Source: Planotetraspora mira
Lineage (GTDB): Bacteria > Actinomycetota > Actinomycetes > Streptosporangiales > Streptosporangiaceae
Direction of reading: 5' to 3'
Assembly (NCBI RefSeq): GCF_016863275.1
Contig: NZ_BOOO01000001.1
Location: forward strand, 62,001 to 126,000
Length of the DNA stretch: 64,000 nt
Of this stretch, positions 26,655 to 36,150 are shown in pieces. The translations under genes were made by a program, and so were the position numbers. The notes beneath the pieces are model-generated. The model was not told the origin of the DNA and did not search any database. It worked only from the letters and a program-made list of their open reading frames with translations. The first letter of the stretch is position 1, and every line of letters starts with the position of its first letter.

Positions 26655-27541
26655 CCACCTTCCTGGAGCTTCTCGTCAACGGGATCTCCGTCGGAGCCGT
26701 GTACGCGCTGATCGCGCTCGGGTTCGTCGTCATCTTCAAGGCGACCGAGGTGGTGAACTTCACGCACGCCTCGCTGCTGCTCGCGGGCGGGTTCCTGGTC
26801 GCGAAGCTGCATCCGGCGCTCGGCTTCTGGCTCGCCCTCGCGGCCGGGGTCGCGGGCGCCGCGCTGGTCGGGGCGCTGATCGAGTTCCTGATCATCAGGC
26901 GGGCGCGGGTCGGTTCGCACGGCGTGCTGGCGATCGTGACGATCGGCGTGGACATCCTGCTGACGACCGAGCTCACCCGGGAGATCGGAACCGACGTCCT
27001 CGCCCTGGGGGATCCGTGGCGGGACCAGGTCCTGCACCTGGGCCCGATCACGATCGCCGAGACCCGCATCGTCGCTCTGGGGGTCGCCGCCGCACTGATC
27101 ACGGCGTTCCTGCTGGCGTTCAAGTTCACGGGGTGGGGCGTGGCCATGCGGGCCACCGCGGAGGACGCGGAGACCGCCGCCCTGATGGGCGTACGGCTTG
27201 GCCGGGTCTCGCTCAGCGCCTGGGCCGTTGCGGGTGCGCTCGCCGCGATCGCGGCCCTGTTCCTGTGCGTCTTCCCCACGCCGGGTCTGGACCGCAGCAC
27301 GACGGCCGCCGCCATGAAGGCCTTCCCCGCGGCGATCCTCGGCGGGCTGGACTCGACGACCGGCGCGCTGGCCGGCGGGCTGATCGTCGGGGTGACCGAG
27401 GCGCTGATGAGCGGATACCAGAGTCAGCTGGCCTTCCTCGGACGCGGCATCGGCGACGCCGCGCCGTTCCTGGTGATGATCGTGATCCTGCTGTTCCGGC
27501 CCGCCGGGATCTTCGGCACGAAGGAGTTGGCCCGTGTCTAG
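26651..27541 (+). CDS. HAAT-family ABC transporter permease (LivH type), second operon
   Basis: 296 residues, about eight membrane helices. Typical LivH regions are GISVGAVYALIALGFVVIFKATEVVNFTHASLLLAGG and MRATAEDAETAALMGVRLGRV (coupling loop), ending ILLFRPAGIFGTKE. Unlike the first copy it has no extra N-terminal domain. The ATG overlaps the stop codon of the ATPase gene before it. Confidence 0.93.
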   Translation: MTTFLELLVNGISVGAVYALIALGFVVIFKATEVVNFTHASLLLAGGFLVAKLHPALGFWLALAAGVAGAALVGALIEFLIIRRARVGSHGVLAIVTIGVDILLTTELTREIGTDVLALGDPWRDQVLHLGPITIAETRIVALGVAAALITAFLLAFKFTGWGVAMRATAEDAETAALMGVRLGRVSLSAWAVAGALAAIAALFLCVFPTPGLDRSTTAAAMKAFPAAILGGLDSTTGALAGGLIVGVTEALMSGYQSQLAFLGRGIGDAAPFLVMIVILLFRPAGIFGTKELARV

Positions 27542-28622
27542 GAGATCGAGGTGGATCACGCTCGGCGCCGTCTGGGGGGTGGTCGTGGTGGCCGCGGTCG
27601 TCGCGCCCTTCTACCTGGAGGGCTTCTGGCTCCAGACGGGCCTGTTCGCGATGTCGGCGGCGGTCGGCGCCATCGGCATCAACCTGCTGACCGGGGCGAC
27701 CGGGCAGTTGTCGCTCGGCCACGCGTTCTTCCTCGCCGTCGGCGCGTACGCCTACGTGTACCTGTCGACCGACGTGGGGCTGCCGACGCCGCTGGCCGCC
27801 GTCGTCGCGGTGATCCTCGCGGGCGTCGCGGGCGGGTTGTTCAGCCCGATCGCGGGACGTCTGAAGGGCGCCTATCTGGGCATCGCCACCCTCGCATTGA
27901 TCTTCGGGGGTCAGCACGTGCTCTTCAACGCCGAGCCGCTCACGGGCGGCTACAACGGCCGCGCGGTGCCTCCGATGGAGCTGTTCGGCTTCGTGTTCGC
28001 GGACTCCCCCGGCCTCGTGCTGCTCAACGTGCCCTTCGGGGCGCTGGAGCGGCTGTGGTTCCTCGGTCTCCTGGTGCTCGCCGCCGCGGCGGCGTTCGCG
28101 CGGGGCGTGCTGCGCGGCCGTCCCGGCCTCGCCATGAACACCATCAGGGACCACGAGATCGCGGCGGGGGTGATGGGCGTCCCGGTCGCGCGTTACCGCG
28201 CGGGCGTGTTCGTCCTGTCGTCCATGTACGGCGGGCTGGCCGGCGTGCTCGTCGCCCTGGTCTTCCAGCGGGCGGTGCCGGACTACTTCGGCTTCCTGCT
28301 GTCGCTCGACTATCTCGCCATGATCGTGATCGGGGGTCTCGGATCGGTCGCGGGGGCCGTCATCGGAGCGGTGTTCGTCTCCCTCCTCCCCCAGCTGCTG
28401 ACGCGTTACAGCGACGCCCTGCCGCTGGTGGCCGAGCCCGGTTCCGGCGGGGTGTCCCCCGCCGAGGCCGCGCGCATCCTCTACGGCGCCGCCGTCGTGA
28501 CGGTGGTGCTGTTCCTGCCCGGCGGTCTGCTCGGGCTCGCCACGCGGCTCCGCCGCGTCATCCCTCGAATCAAGGAGCTCAGATGGCCAAATTCGGCACC
28601 CGCGCCCGCATCGCGACGCTAG
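27534..28622 (+). CDS. HAAT-family ABC transporter permease (LivM type), second operon
   Basis: 362 residues with about ten helices. LivM hallmarks: NLLTGATGQLSLGHAFFLAVGAYAYV, GRLKGAYLGIATLALIFGG and the coupling loop TIRDHEIAAGVMGVPVARYRAGVF. GTG start, overlapping the previous gene by 8 bp and the binding-protein gene by 40 bp, an unusually long overlap. Confidence 0.92.
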   Translation: MSRRSRWITLGAVWGVVVVAAVVAPFYLEGFWLQTGLFAMSAAVGAIGINLLTGATGQLSLGHAFFLAVGAYAYVYLSTDVGLPTPLAAVVAVILAGVAGGLFSPIAGRLKGAYLGIATLALIFGGQHVLFNAEPLTGGYNGRAVPPMELFGFVFADSPGLVLLNVPFGALERLWFLGLLVLAAAAAFARGVLRGRPGLAMNTIRDHEIAAGVMGVPVARYRAGVFVLSSMYGGLAGVLVALVFQRAVPDYFGFLLSLDYLAMIVIGGLGSVAGAVIGAVFVSLLPQLLTRYSDALPLVAEPGSGGVSPAEAARILYGAAVVTVVLFLPGGLLGLATRLRRVIPRIKELRWPNSAPAPASRR

Positions 28623-29845
28623 CCGTCCTCGCCCTGGCGGCGGCCTCCTGCGCCAGCGACAAGGCGGTGGGCGGAGCGCCCGCCACCGGCGGCGACGGCG
28701 TGAAGACCGGCCCGGGCGTGACCGCCACGACGATCACCGTGGGCGTGGTCACTGACCTGACCGGACCGTACGCCTCGCTCGGGAAGAGCCTGACCCAGGC
28801 GCAGCAGCTGTACTTCGAGCAGGCCAACGCCGCGGGCGGAGCGTGCGGACGCAAGTACGAGGTCATCGTCCGCGACCACGGCTACGACACGCAGAAGGCG
28901 GTCGCCGCCTACACGGAGATCGGGCCGAAGTCCGCGGCGATCCCGCAGTTCATCGGCTCGCCCATGGTCACGGCGCTCAAGCAGCGCATCGACACCGACA
29001 AGCTCCTCACCATCCCGATGGCATGGGCGACGTCCCTGCTGGGCAGCCGGGCGATCCAGGTGACCGGCACGACGTACGACATCGACATGATCAACGGTGT
29101 GGACTTCCTCACGAAGGAGAAGGGCATCAAGGCCGGCGACAAGGTCGGGCACCTGTACTTCGAGGGCGACTACGGCGAGAGCGCGCTCAACGGCTCGAAG
29201 TACGCCGCGGACAAGCTCGGCCTGGAGATCGTGGAGCAGAAGATCAAGGCCACCGACCAGGACATGAGCGCGCAGGTCGCCGCGTTCAAGGCGGCGAAGG
29301 TCAAGGCCGTGCTCGTCTCGGTCGGGCCGAGGCAGGCCGCGTCGCTCGTCGGGGTCGCACTGGCGGGCGGCATGGACGTGCCGTTCGTCGGCAGCAACTC
29401 CGCCTACTCGCCGCAACTGCTCGGCACCCCGGCGGCGCCCGCGCTGCTGAAGGACTTCTACGTCATGACGGCCGGAGCGCCGGTGAGCGCGCCCATGCCC
29501 GCGATGCAGAAGCTGGTCGCCGACTATCAGGCGAAATATCCCGGGCAGACCCTCGACAACGCCGTCCCCACCGGCTGGAGCGCCGCCATGATCGTGGATG
29601 AGGCGGTCAAGAAGGCCTGCGCCGCCAAGGACCTCAGCCACGAGGGCATCCTGGCCGCGCACCGCTCGCAGTCGACCTTCGAAGGCGGCTTCGGCACCCC
29701 GATGGACTTCACGTTCTTCGACAAGCCGGCGTCCCGGGCGTCCTACATCCTCAAGCCCGACAAGGCGGCGGTCGGCGGCTCGGTCGTCCTCAAGGAGGCC
29801 GCGGTCTCCGACCTCGCCAAGGACTACCCGGTCCCGGTCGGCTGA
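28583..29845 (+). CDS. HAAT-family substrate-binding lipoprotein, second operon
   Basis: 420 residues. The signal ends in lipobox AASC. The type I periplasmic binding fold starts ITVGVVTDLTGPYASLGKSLTQAQQLYFEQANAAGG. AAGGAG precedes the ATG by six bases or so, inside the end of the LivM gene. Having the binding protein last, in the same operon as both permeases and ATPases, differs from the first transporter in this window. Confidence 0.92.
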   Translation: MAKFGTRARIATLAVLALAAASCASDKAVGGAPATGGDGVKTGPGVTATTITVGVVTDLTGPYASLGKSLTQAQQLYFEQANAAGGACGRKYEVIVRDHGYDTQKAVAAYTEIGPKSAAIPQFIGSPMVTALKQRIDTDKLLTIPMAWATSLLGSRAIQVTGTTYDIDMINGVDFLTKEKGIKAGDKVGHLYFEGDYGESALNGSKYAADKLGLEIVEQKIKATDQDMSAQVAAFKAAKVKAVLVSVGPRQAASLVGVALAGGMDVPFVGSNSAYSPQLLGTPAAPALLKDFYVMTAGAPVSAPMPAMQKLVADYQAKYPGQTLDNAVPTGWSAAMIVDEAVKKACAAKDLSHEGILAAHRSQSTFEGGFGTPMDFTFFDKPASRASYILKPDKAAVGGSVVLKEAAVSDLAKDYPVPVG

Positions 29846-29874
29846 CCGCGAGAACCCGGCGGACCCGGAAGCCG

Positions 29875-29904
29875 GTACGGCTCGCGTGGGAGCGCGAGCC
29901 GTAC
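29875..29904. terminator. Terminator after the second liv operon
   Basis: GTACGGCTCGCG-TGGGAG-CGCGAGCCGTAC, a perfect 12-bp stem with a 6-base loop, 30 bases past the stop. The ABC exporter converges from the other side and may use it too. Confidence 0.8.
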
Positions 29905-29989
29905 GGCGGTTCCACCCGGCCGCCGGGCGGTCAGGCGGAGACGGTCAGGCCGAGGCAGGTCGGGCCTGCGCGGGCCAGGCCGGCGCGGG

Positions 29990-31804
29990 TCAGGCGAGGC
30001 TGTCGACCCAGGCCTGATGGAGCCGGGAGAAACGGCCGGATCCCTCGATGAGCCGGTCGGGCGGGCCGTCCTCGACGATGCGCCCGCCCTCGATGACGAG
30101 CACCCGGTCGGCGATCTCCACCGTGGAGAGGCGGTGGGCGATGATCAGCGCGGTCCTGTCGGCGAGGATGGTCCGCAGGGCCCGCTGGACCATCCGCTCG
30201 CTCGGCACGTCGAGGCTCGAGGTCGCCTCGTCGAGGATCAGCACGGCGGGGTCGGCGAGGAACGCCCTGGCGAACGCGACGAGCTGGCGCTGCCCCGCCG
30301 ATATCCGGCCGCCCCGCTTGCCGACCTGGGTGTGGTAACCCTCGGGGAGGGCCGTGATGAACTCGTGGGCGCCGATCGCCTCGGCGGCCTCGACGACCGC
30401 CTCCATGGGCGCGCCGGGACGGCCGAACCCGATGTTGTCCGCGATCGTCCCGGTGAACAGGAAGTTCTCCTGGGTCACCATGACCACGAACCGCCGCAGC
30501 GTGGCCTCGTCCAGGTCGCGCAGGTCCACGCCGTCGAGCATGACCCGCCCGGACACGGGGTCGTAGAAGCGCGAGATGAGCTTGGCCAGCGTCGTCTTGC
30601 CCGCGCCCGTCGTCCCCACCACCGCGACGGTCTGGCCGGCGGGGATCTCCAGGTCCAGCCGGGGCAGGACCCGCGGACCCTCCCCGTAGGCGAACTCGAC
30701 GGCGTCGAACCGCAGCGCCCCGCTCGCACGGGTCAGCTCCCGGGGGCGGCGCGGTTCCGCCACGCCCGGCTGCTCCTCCAGCACCCCCGACAGCTTCTCG
30801 AGGGCGGCGCCGGCCGACTGGAGCGCGTTGTAGAACTGGCTGATCTCCTGCATCGGCTCGTAGAACTGGCGGAGGTAGAGCAGGAACGCCGCCAGCACCC
30901 CCACCGTGACCGTGCCGTGCAACGCGAGCCACCCGCCGTACAGCAGGACGAGGGCGACCGTGACGTTGCCGATGAGCTTGATCCCGGGCATGAAGATCGC
31001 GATGAGTCGCGACCCGCGCGTGTTCGCCTCGCGGTAGTCGGCGTTGAGCCTCTCGAAGATCTCCTGGTTGCGCGGCTCCCGGCGGAAGGCCTGCACCGCG
31101 CGGACCCCGGTCATCGACTCCACGAAGTGAACGATGACCAGCGCGACGGTCTCACGCGTCCGGCGGTAGGCGGCGCTCGACTCCCGGCGGAACCAGCGCG
31201 TGAACAGCAGCAGCACGGGCAGCGGCAGCAGCGCGACGAGCCCGAGGTGGACGTCGAGCACGAGGAGCATGGCGGCCGTGCCGAACAGTGTGAGCACCGC
31301 GGTGACCAGGCCGTCGAAGCCGGAGTCCAGCAACTCGGCGATGGCTTCGACGTCGGAGGTGAGCCGTGAGATCACCCGGCCGGACGTGTAGCCCTCGTGG
31401 AACGACAACGACAACTTCTGGAAGTGCGTGAAGACCCGGCGCCGCAACTCGAGCAGGATGTCCTGCCCGATCCGCCCGGCGAGCTGGAGGAACGCCTGCC
31501 GGGTGACGGCCTGGACCAGCGCGGCCCCCACGATCGCCGCCACGATCGTCAGCAGCGTGCCCGAGCCCCGCCCGTCGGCCATCGGCGGGATGCCGCTGTC
31601 GATGCCGGTCTTCACCAGGTACGGCAGGGCGAGGCCGGCCGCGTTGGACACCACGATGACGGCGGTCAGCAGCGCGATCGCCCTCCTGTGCGGGCGCAGG
31701 AGATCGCCGAGCAGTCGGCGGGAGCGGGACCGCAGCAGGAGGGAGACGTTCTCGGGGATGTGGTCCTTGTCCTCGGCCGCGACCCCGCGCCAGGAGTCGC
31801 TCAC
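29990..31804 (-). CDS. ABC exporter half-transporter, catalytically complete subunit
   Basis: 604 residues: six-helix exporter domain (about 30-330) and ATPase. The ATPase has Walker A GTTGAGKTTLAKL, Walker B VLILDEATSSLD with the catalytic Glu, and switch AHRLST. The signature is ISAGQRQLVAFARAF, altered from LSGGQ. The GTG start overlaps the stop of the partner gene by GTGA, so the two are translated together. It forms a heterodimer of the TM287/288 or BmrCD kind; substrates of such pairs include drugs and lipids. Confidence 0.88.
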   Translation of the reverse strand: MSDSWRGVAAEDKDHIPENVSLLLRSRSRRLLGDLLRPHRRAIALLTAVIVVSNAAGLALPYLVKTGIDSGIPPMADGRGSGTLLTIVAAIVGAALVQAVTRQAFLQLAGRIGQDILLELRRRVFTHFQKLSLSFHEGYTSGRVISRLTSDVEAIAELLDSGFDGLVTAVLTLFGTAAMLLVLDVHLGLVALLPLPVLLLFTRWFRRESSAAYRRTRETVALVIVHFVESMTGVRAVQAFRREPRNQEIFERLNADYREANTRGSRLIAIFMPGIKLIGNVTVALVLLYGGWLALHGTVTVGVLAAFLLYLRQFYEPMQEISQFYNALQSAGAALEKLSGVLEEQPGVAEPRRPRELTRASGALRFDAVEFAYGEGPRVLPRLDLEIPAGQTVAVVGTTGAGKTTLAKLISRFYDPVSGRVMLDGVDLRDLDEATLRRFVVMVTQENFLFTGTIADNIGFGRPGAPMEAVVEAAEAIGAHEFITALPEGYHTQVGKRGGRISAGQRQLVAFARAFLADPAVLILDEATSSLDVPSERMVQRALRTILADRTALIIAHRLSTVEIADRVLVIEGGRIVEDGPPDRLIEGSGRFSRLHQAWVDSLA

Positions 31805-33591
31805 CGCAGCGCCCTGTCGGGGTCGAGGTCGGCGTCCTGGGCGAGCAGGGCCCGGTATTCGGGGACCGTGGCGAGCAGGTCGGGATGTCGGCCGACGTGC
31901 TGGATGGTTCCGTCCCTGAGCAGGGCCACCCGGTCGGCGAGCAGCACCGTCGAGGCCCTGTGTGCGACGACCAGGCCGGTCGCGTCGGCGAGGACCCGGC
32001 GCAGCGCCTCCTCCACCAGCGCCTCGGTCTCGACGTCCAGCGCCGACAACGTGTCGTCCAGGACGAGGATCCGCGGCTTGCCGAGGACCGCGCGGGCGAG
32101 GGCGAGCCGTTGCCGCTGGCCGCCGGACAACGACATCCCCTGCTCGCCGATCCTGGTGTCCAGGCCCCACGGCAGGTCGTACACGAACGTGGCCTGGGCG
32201 ATCTCCAGGGCCTCCCGGACGTCGTCCTCACCGGCGTCGCCGTGGCCCAGCATGACGTTCTCCCTGACGCTCATCGAGAACAGCGTCGGCTCCTCGAACG
32301 CCGTCGCGACCACCGACCGGAGCGCGGGCAGCGTCAGGTCGCGGACGTCGTGCCCGTCGATGGTGACGCGGCCGCCCGTGACGTCGATGAGCCGCGGGAC
32401 GAGTGCCGTGAGCGTGGTCTTCCCCGAGCCCGTCGCCCCGACGACGGCGATGGTCTCCCCCGGCCGCACGTCCAGCCAGACGTCGCGCAACACCGAGCGC
32501 GCGCCGCCGGGATGGCGGAACTCCACACCCTCGAACCGGAGATGCCCGCGTGGGTGCTCGATGACCTCGGTCCCTCCGACGATCTCCGGGACGGTGTCCA
32601 GCACCTCGGTGACGCGGTCGGCCGAGGTCATGGCCTCCTGTCCCATCGCGAGGATGTAGCCGAGGGAGGCGACCGGCCAGACGAGCTGGAGTACGAGCGT
32701 CGTGAACGCCACCAGCGTGCCGAGGGTGAGCGCGTCACGTGCGACGGCGAGCGCGCCGACGAGCACGACCATGGCCAGGGTGACGTTCGGGACCACCTCG
32801 AGGAAGGTGAAGAACCGCGAGGCCAGCCGTACCTTGGCGAGCGACGTCCGGTGGATCCCGCGGGCGGTCTCGTCGAACCCCTCGTAGAGATGCCGGCTGC
32901 GGCCGAACGCCTTGATCGTCCGAATGCCCACCGCCGCCTCCTCGACGAGGGTGGCGAGGTCGCCCTGCTGGTCCTGGACCCGGCGGGAGATGCCGATGTA
33001 CCGCTTCTCGAACCGGAGCGACAACACGACGATCGGCACGGCCGAGACCGCGACGATCAGGCCGAGCGGCCAGTACATGTGGAACAGGACGATGGTGACG
33101 GCGATGAGTTGGAGCACGTTCATGACGAGGAACAGCGCGCCGAACCCGAGGAACCTGCGGATCGTCGAGAGGTCGGTCGTCGCCCTCGACAACAACTGGC
33201 CCGACTGCCATTCGCCGTGGAAGCTCATCGGCAGGCTCTGCAGCCGGCGGTAGAGGTCGTCGCGGATCGCCGTCTCCAGGCCGAGGACCGGTCCCGCCTG
33301 CGACCATCTCCGGACGAAGATGAGGACCGCCTCCGCGATCCCCAGCACGAGGGCGAGCAGGCCGAGCGGCAGGAGGCCTCCGAGGTCACCGTGGCCGACG
33401 GGCCCGTCGATGATCTGCTTGCCCACGAGCGGGACGGCGGTGCCCGCGGCGATGCCGAGGAAGGCGGCCACCCACGACACGACGAGCACGCGGTTGTAGG
33501 GCCTGAGGTAGGACTTCAGCCGCCACAGCGCGCGCCACGAGAGTTGCCGGGCGCCCGGGGCCGCATCTGGATCATCGTCATCTGAAGGCAT
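31801..33591 (-). CDS. ABC exporter half-transporter, degenerate-site subunit
   Basis: 596 residues, six helices plus ATPase. Walker A GATGSGKTTL and signature [16 protein letters not shown] are normal. The Walker B is ILVLDDTLSALD, with Asp in place of the catalytic Glu, and the Q-loop reads AFEEPTLFS. The partner's signature is altered instead. That complementary pattern is what heterodimeric exporters with one degenerate ATP site show. I chose ATG 33591; a GTG at 33606 is possible but has its AGGA directly abutting. Confidence 0.88.
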   Translation of the reverse strand: MPSDDDDPDAAPGARQLSWRALWRLKSYLRPYNRVLVVSWVAAFLGIAAGTAVPLVGKQIIDGPVGHGDLGGLLPLGLLALVLGIAEAVLIFVRRWSQAGPVLGLETAIRDDLYRRLQSLPMSFHGEWQSGQLLSRATTDLSTIRRFLGFGALFLVMNVLQLIAVTIVLFHMYWPLGLIVAVSAVPIVVLSLRFEKRYIGISRRVQDQQGDLATLVEEAAVGIRTIKAFGRSRHLYEGFDETARGIHRTSLAKVRLASRFFTFLEVVPNVTLAMVVLVGALAVARDALTLGTLVAFTTLVLQLVWPVASLGYILAMGQEAMTSADRVTEVLDTVPEIVGGTEVIEHPRGHLRFEGVEFRHPGGARSVLRDVWLDVRPGETIAVVGATGSGKTTLTALVPRLIDVTGGRVTIDGHDVRDLTLPALRSVVATAFEEPTLFSMSVRENVMLGHGDAGEDDVREALEIAQATFVYDLPWGLDTRIGEQGMSLSGGQRQRLALARAVLGKPRILVLDDTLSALDVETEALVEEALRRVLADATGLVVAHRASTVLLADRVALLRDGTIQHVGRHPDLLATVPEYRALLAQDADLDPDRALR

Positions 33592-33714
33592 CGTCGGGCG
33601 CAGCACTCCTCACCGGCGCATGGAGACGGGATCGGGCCTCTCGCACCTGCCATGGTTCATCAGGGGCATGGCGCGATCAACCGGTTTTCCCGGGCCACCG
33701 GGAGTCACACGCAG

Positions 33715-33742
33715 AACGGCCACCGCCGGAGCGGTGGCCGTT
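33715..33742 (-). terminator. pyk terminator hairpin
   Basis: AACGGCCACCGC-CGGA-GCGGTGGCCGTT, a perfect 12-bp stem with a 4-base loop, 16 bases past the pyk stop codon. Confidence 0.85.
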
Positions 33743-33758
33743 GTCTGGGCGGAGTCGA

Positions 33759-35189
33759 TCAGCGGGTGTTGGACACCGCGGAGCCGATCGTGTGCACCCG
33801 GAGCGCGTTGGTCGACCCGGGGTTCCCGGGCGGGGAGCCGGCGACGATGACGATCTTGTCGCCCTTCTCGCAGTGGCCGAGGGTCAGCAACGACGCCTCG
33901 ACCTGGCGGACCATGTCGTCGGTGTGGTGCACGAACGGGACCTCGAAGGTCTCGACGCCCCACGTCAGCGCGAGCTGGCCGCGGACCTGCGGGTTGGAGG
34001 TGAACGCCAGCAGCGGGATCGACGACCGGTAGCGGGCGAGGCGGCGGGCGGTCTCGCCGGACATCGTGAAGGCAACCAGTGCCTTGGCCCCCACGATCGC
34101 GCCGACCTCAGCCGCGGCGCGCGCGATGGCGCCGCCGGTGGTCTCGGGCAGGCGGTCGAGGTGGTGGGTGGCGTGCAGCGTGGTGCCCTCGGCGGCGGTG
34201 GCGATGCGGGCCATCGTGGCGACCGACTCGATCGGGTAGGTGCCCACCGAGGTCTCGCCGGAGAGCATGACCGCGTCGGCGCCGTCCATCACCGCGTACG
34301 CGACGTCGGAGGTCTCGGCGCGGGTCGGGCGAGGGGCGCTCATCATCGAGTCGAGCATCTGGGTGGCCACGATGACCGGGTGGGCCTTCTCGCGGCACAG
34401 CTCGATGCAGCGGCGCTGCACGATCGGGACCTGCTCGAGCGGGAGCTCCACGCCCAGGTCGCCACGGGCGACCATGACGCCGTCGAACGCGTCGACGATC
34501 TCCTCGAGCTGATCGACCGCCTGCGGCTTCTCGATCTTGGCGAGGAGCGGCAGATGCACGCCCTCCTCGTCCATGATGTCGCGGACCACCTGGGCGTCCT
34601 CCGCCGTCCGCACGAACGACAGGGCGATCATGTCGAAGCCCGTGCGGAGTGCCCAGCGCAGGTCCGCCTCGTCCTTCTCGGTGAGCGTCGGGGCGCTGAC
34701 GGCGACACCCGGGAGGTTGAGACCCTTGTTGTCGGAGATCATCCCGCCGATGACCACACGCGTGACGACGCGCGGGCCCTCCACGGCGGTCACCTCGAGG
34801 TTGAGGCGGCCGTCGTCCACGAGGATCGTGTCACCCGGATTCACGTCACCGGGCAGACCCGCGTAGGTGGTGGAGACGATGTCCCGGTCTCCGGGGACGT
34901 CCTCGGTGGTGACGGTGAACACGTCGCCGAAGCCGAGCCGTACGGGACCGGACGCGAACCGGCCGACGCGGATCTTGGGACCCTGGAGGTCGGCGAGTAC
35001 GCCTACGGCCTCACCCAGCTCGTCGGCGGCGGCCCTGACCCGGTCGAACACCTCCTTGTGCAGCTCGTGGCTGCCGTGGGAGAGGTTGAAACGGGCCACG
35101 TTCATCCCTGCGGCGATGAGCTCGCGCAATCGCTCCGGGGAGGAGGTGGCGGGCCCAAGGGTACAGACGATCTTTGCTCGACGACTCAC
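33759..35189 (-). CDS. pyk: Pyruvate kinase
   Basis: Final ATP-forming step of glycolysis (phosphoenolpyruvate to pyruvate). 476 residues: MSRRAKIVCTLGPATSSPERL (GTG start), NVARFNLSHGSHE, LADLQGPKIRVGRF, the active-site Lys in LLAKIEKPQAV, VMVARGDLGVELP, and MLSGETSVGTYPIESV. The C-terminal allosteric domain is complete. GGGTGGGG lies just before the GTG; an ATG-like start further up would give residues unlike the family. Confidence 0.95.
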   Translation of the reverse strand: MSRRAKIVCTLGPATSSPERLRELIAAGMNVARFNLSHGSHELHKEVFDRVRAAADELGEAVGVLADLQGPKIRVGRFASGPVRLGFGDVFTVTTEDVPGDRDIVSTTYAGLPGDVNPGDTILVDDGRLNLEVTAVEGPRVVTRVVIGGMISDNKGLNLPGVAVSAPTLTEKDEADLRWALRTGFDMIALSFVRTAEDAQVVRDIMDEEGVHLPLLAKIEKPQAVDQLEEIVDAFDGVMVARGDLGVELPLEQVPIVQRRCIELCREKAHPVIVATQMLDSMMSAPRPTRAETSDVAYAVMDGADAVMLSGETSVGTYPIESVATMARIATAAEGTTLHATHHLDRLPETTGGAIARAAAEVGAIVGAKALVAFTMSGETARRLARYRSSIPLLAFTSNPQVRGQLALTWGVETFEVPFVHHTDDMVRQVEASLLTLGHCEKGDKIVIVAGSPPGNPGSTNALRVHTIGSAVSNTR

Positions 35190-35298
35190 ATACCCCACCC
35201 TAATTGGTACAGACCACTTGGTAGTGACGACCCACATACCTGTCGCCAAATGTTCAGAGACTTCACGTGATCACCTACGTGCCCTAACGTGACCATCC

Positions 35299-36150
35299 AT
35301 GGGACGTTTCCGGGCATTCGGTGCCGTCGTGGCGCTCTTCTTGGCGGCTGCCTGTTCAGCTCAGACTACCGAATCGGACCAGCCCCCGGCCGGGGTTTCC
35401 GTGTCGCTGAACCAGTGGCGCAGTGGCGAGGCCGCGCACGCGATCGAGGTGTCCGTCCGGAACGACACCACGACGCCGGTGCGATTCCAGGACGTGCAAC
35501 TCGTCACCGCCTCGTTCGTGAAACTTCCCCCTGAACGGGTGGACACGACACTCGGCCGGACTCCCCGGACCGACCTCCGGATCCCGTACGGCCAGGCCCG
35601 CTGCGATCCGGCACGGATCCCCGCGGTCCGGCCGGCGACGGTGATCGCCCACATCCAGGTGGGAAACGGGCCGCTCCGGAAGGTCACCTTCACCATTCCG
35701 CATCCCGACCCGACGCTGAGCGGGCTGGTGAACGCCGAGTGCGGGGCCTTCATCCTGCGGGAGTCGGCTGACGTCACATTCGGCGACTCCTGGACGCACG
35801 AGGGCAAGGAGTTGCGCGGGGACCTCCTGGTCACGAGGAAGACCGGCAACGAGGCGGTCGCCATCGACGACCTCGGCGGCACCACCCACTTCAACATCCT
35901 GCCGGTGTCGGGCAAACGCCATCCGGTCGTGGTGCTCGAGCCGGGAGTGCGGAGCCTGGAGATCCCGGTGGTCGTCACCCCCGCGCGTTGCGACCCGCAC
36001 GCGTTCGGCGAGGCCAAGAAGGCGTTCCTGTTCCCCGTCTGGGGCACCGTGGCCGACGGGGAGACCTACTGGCTGATCGCCACTCCGTCGAAGCAGACGC
36101 AGGCGACCATGTTGTCGTACGCCGAGGACACCTGCGGCATCTCCAACTGA
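35299..36150 (+). CDS. Secreted lipoprotein of unknown function
   Basis: 283 residues. A signal ending in lipobox LAAAC, then two beta-rich halves: VSVSLNQWRSGEAAHAIEVSVRNDTTTPVRFQDVQL resembles an Ig-like fold. Four cysteines in the mature part (ARCDPARI, NAECGAF, PARCDPHAF, DTCGISN) could form two disulfides. Family not recognised. Its TGA is directly followed by the TCA stop of the convergent DUF2784 gene, leaving no intergenic base. Confidence 0.7.
   Translation: MGRFRAFGAVVALFLAAACSAQTTESDQPPAGVSVSLNQWRSGEAAHAIEVSVRNDTTTPVRFQDVQLVTASFVKLPPERVDTTLGRTPRTDLRIPYGQARCDPARIPAVRPATVIAHIQVGNGPLRKVTFTIPHPDPTLSGLVNAECGAFILRESADVTFGDSWTHEGKELRGDLLVTRKTGNEAVAIDDLGGTTHFNILPVSGKRHPVVVLEPGVRSLEIPVVVTPARCDPHAFGEAKKAFLFPVWGTVADGETYWLIATPSKQTQATMLSYAEDTCGISN

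Noticed and set aside
27551-29845. Single 764-residue fusion of a permease-like region and the binding protein
   Set aside because: The first half is the wrong frame of the LivM gene; the lipoprotein begins at 28583 with its own ribosome site and lipobox.
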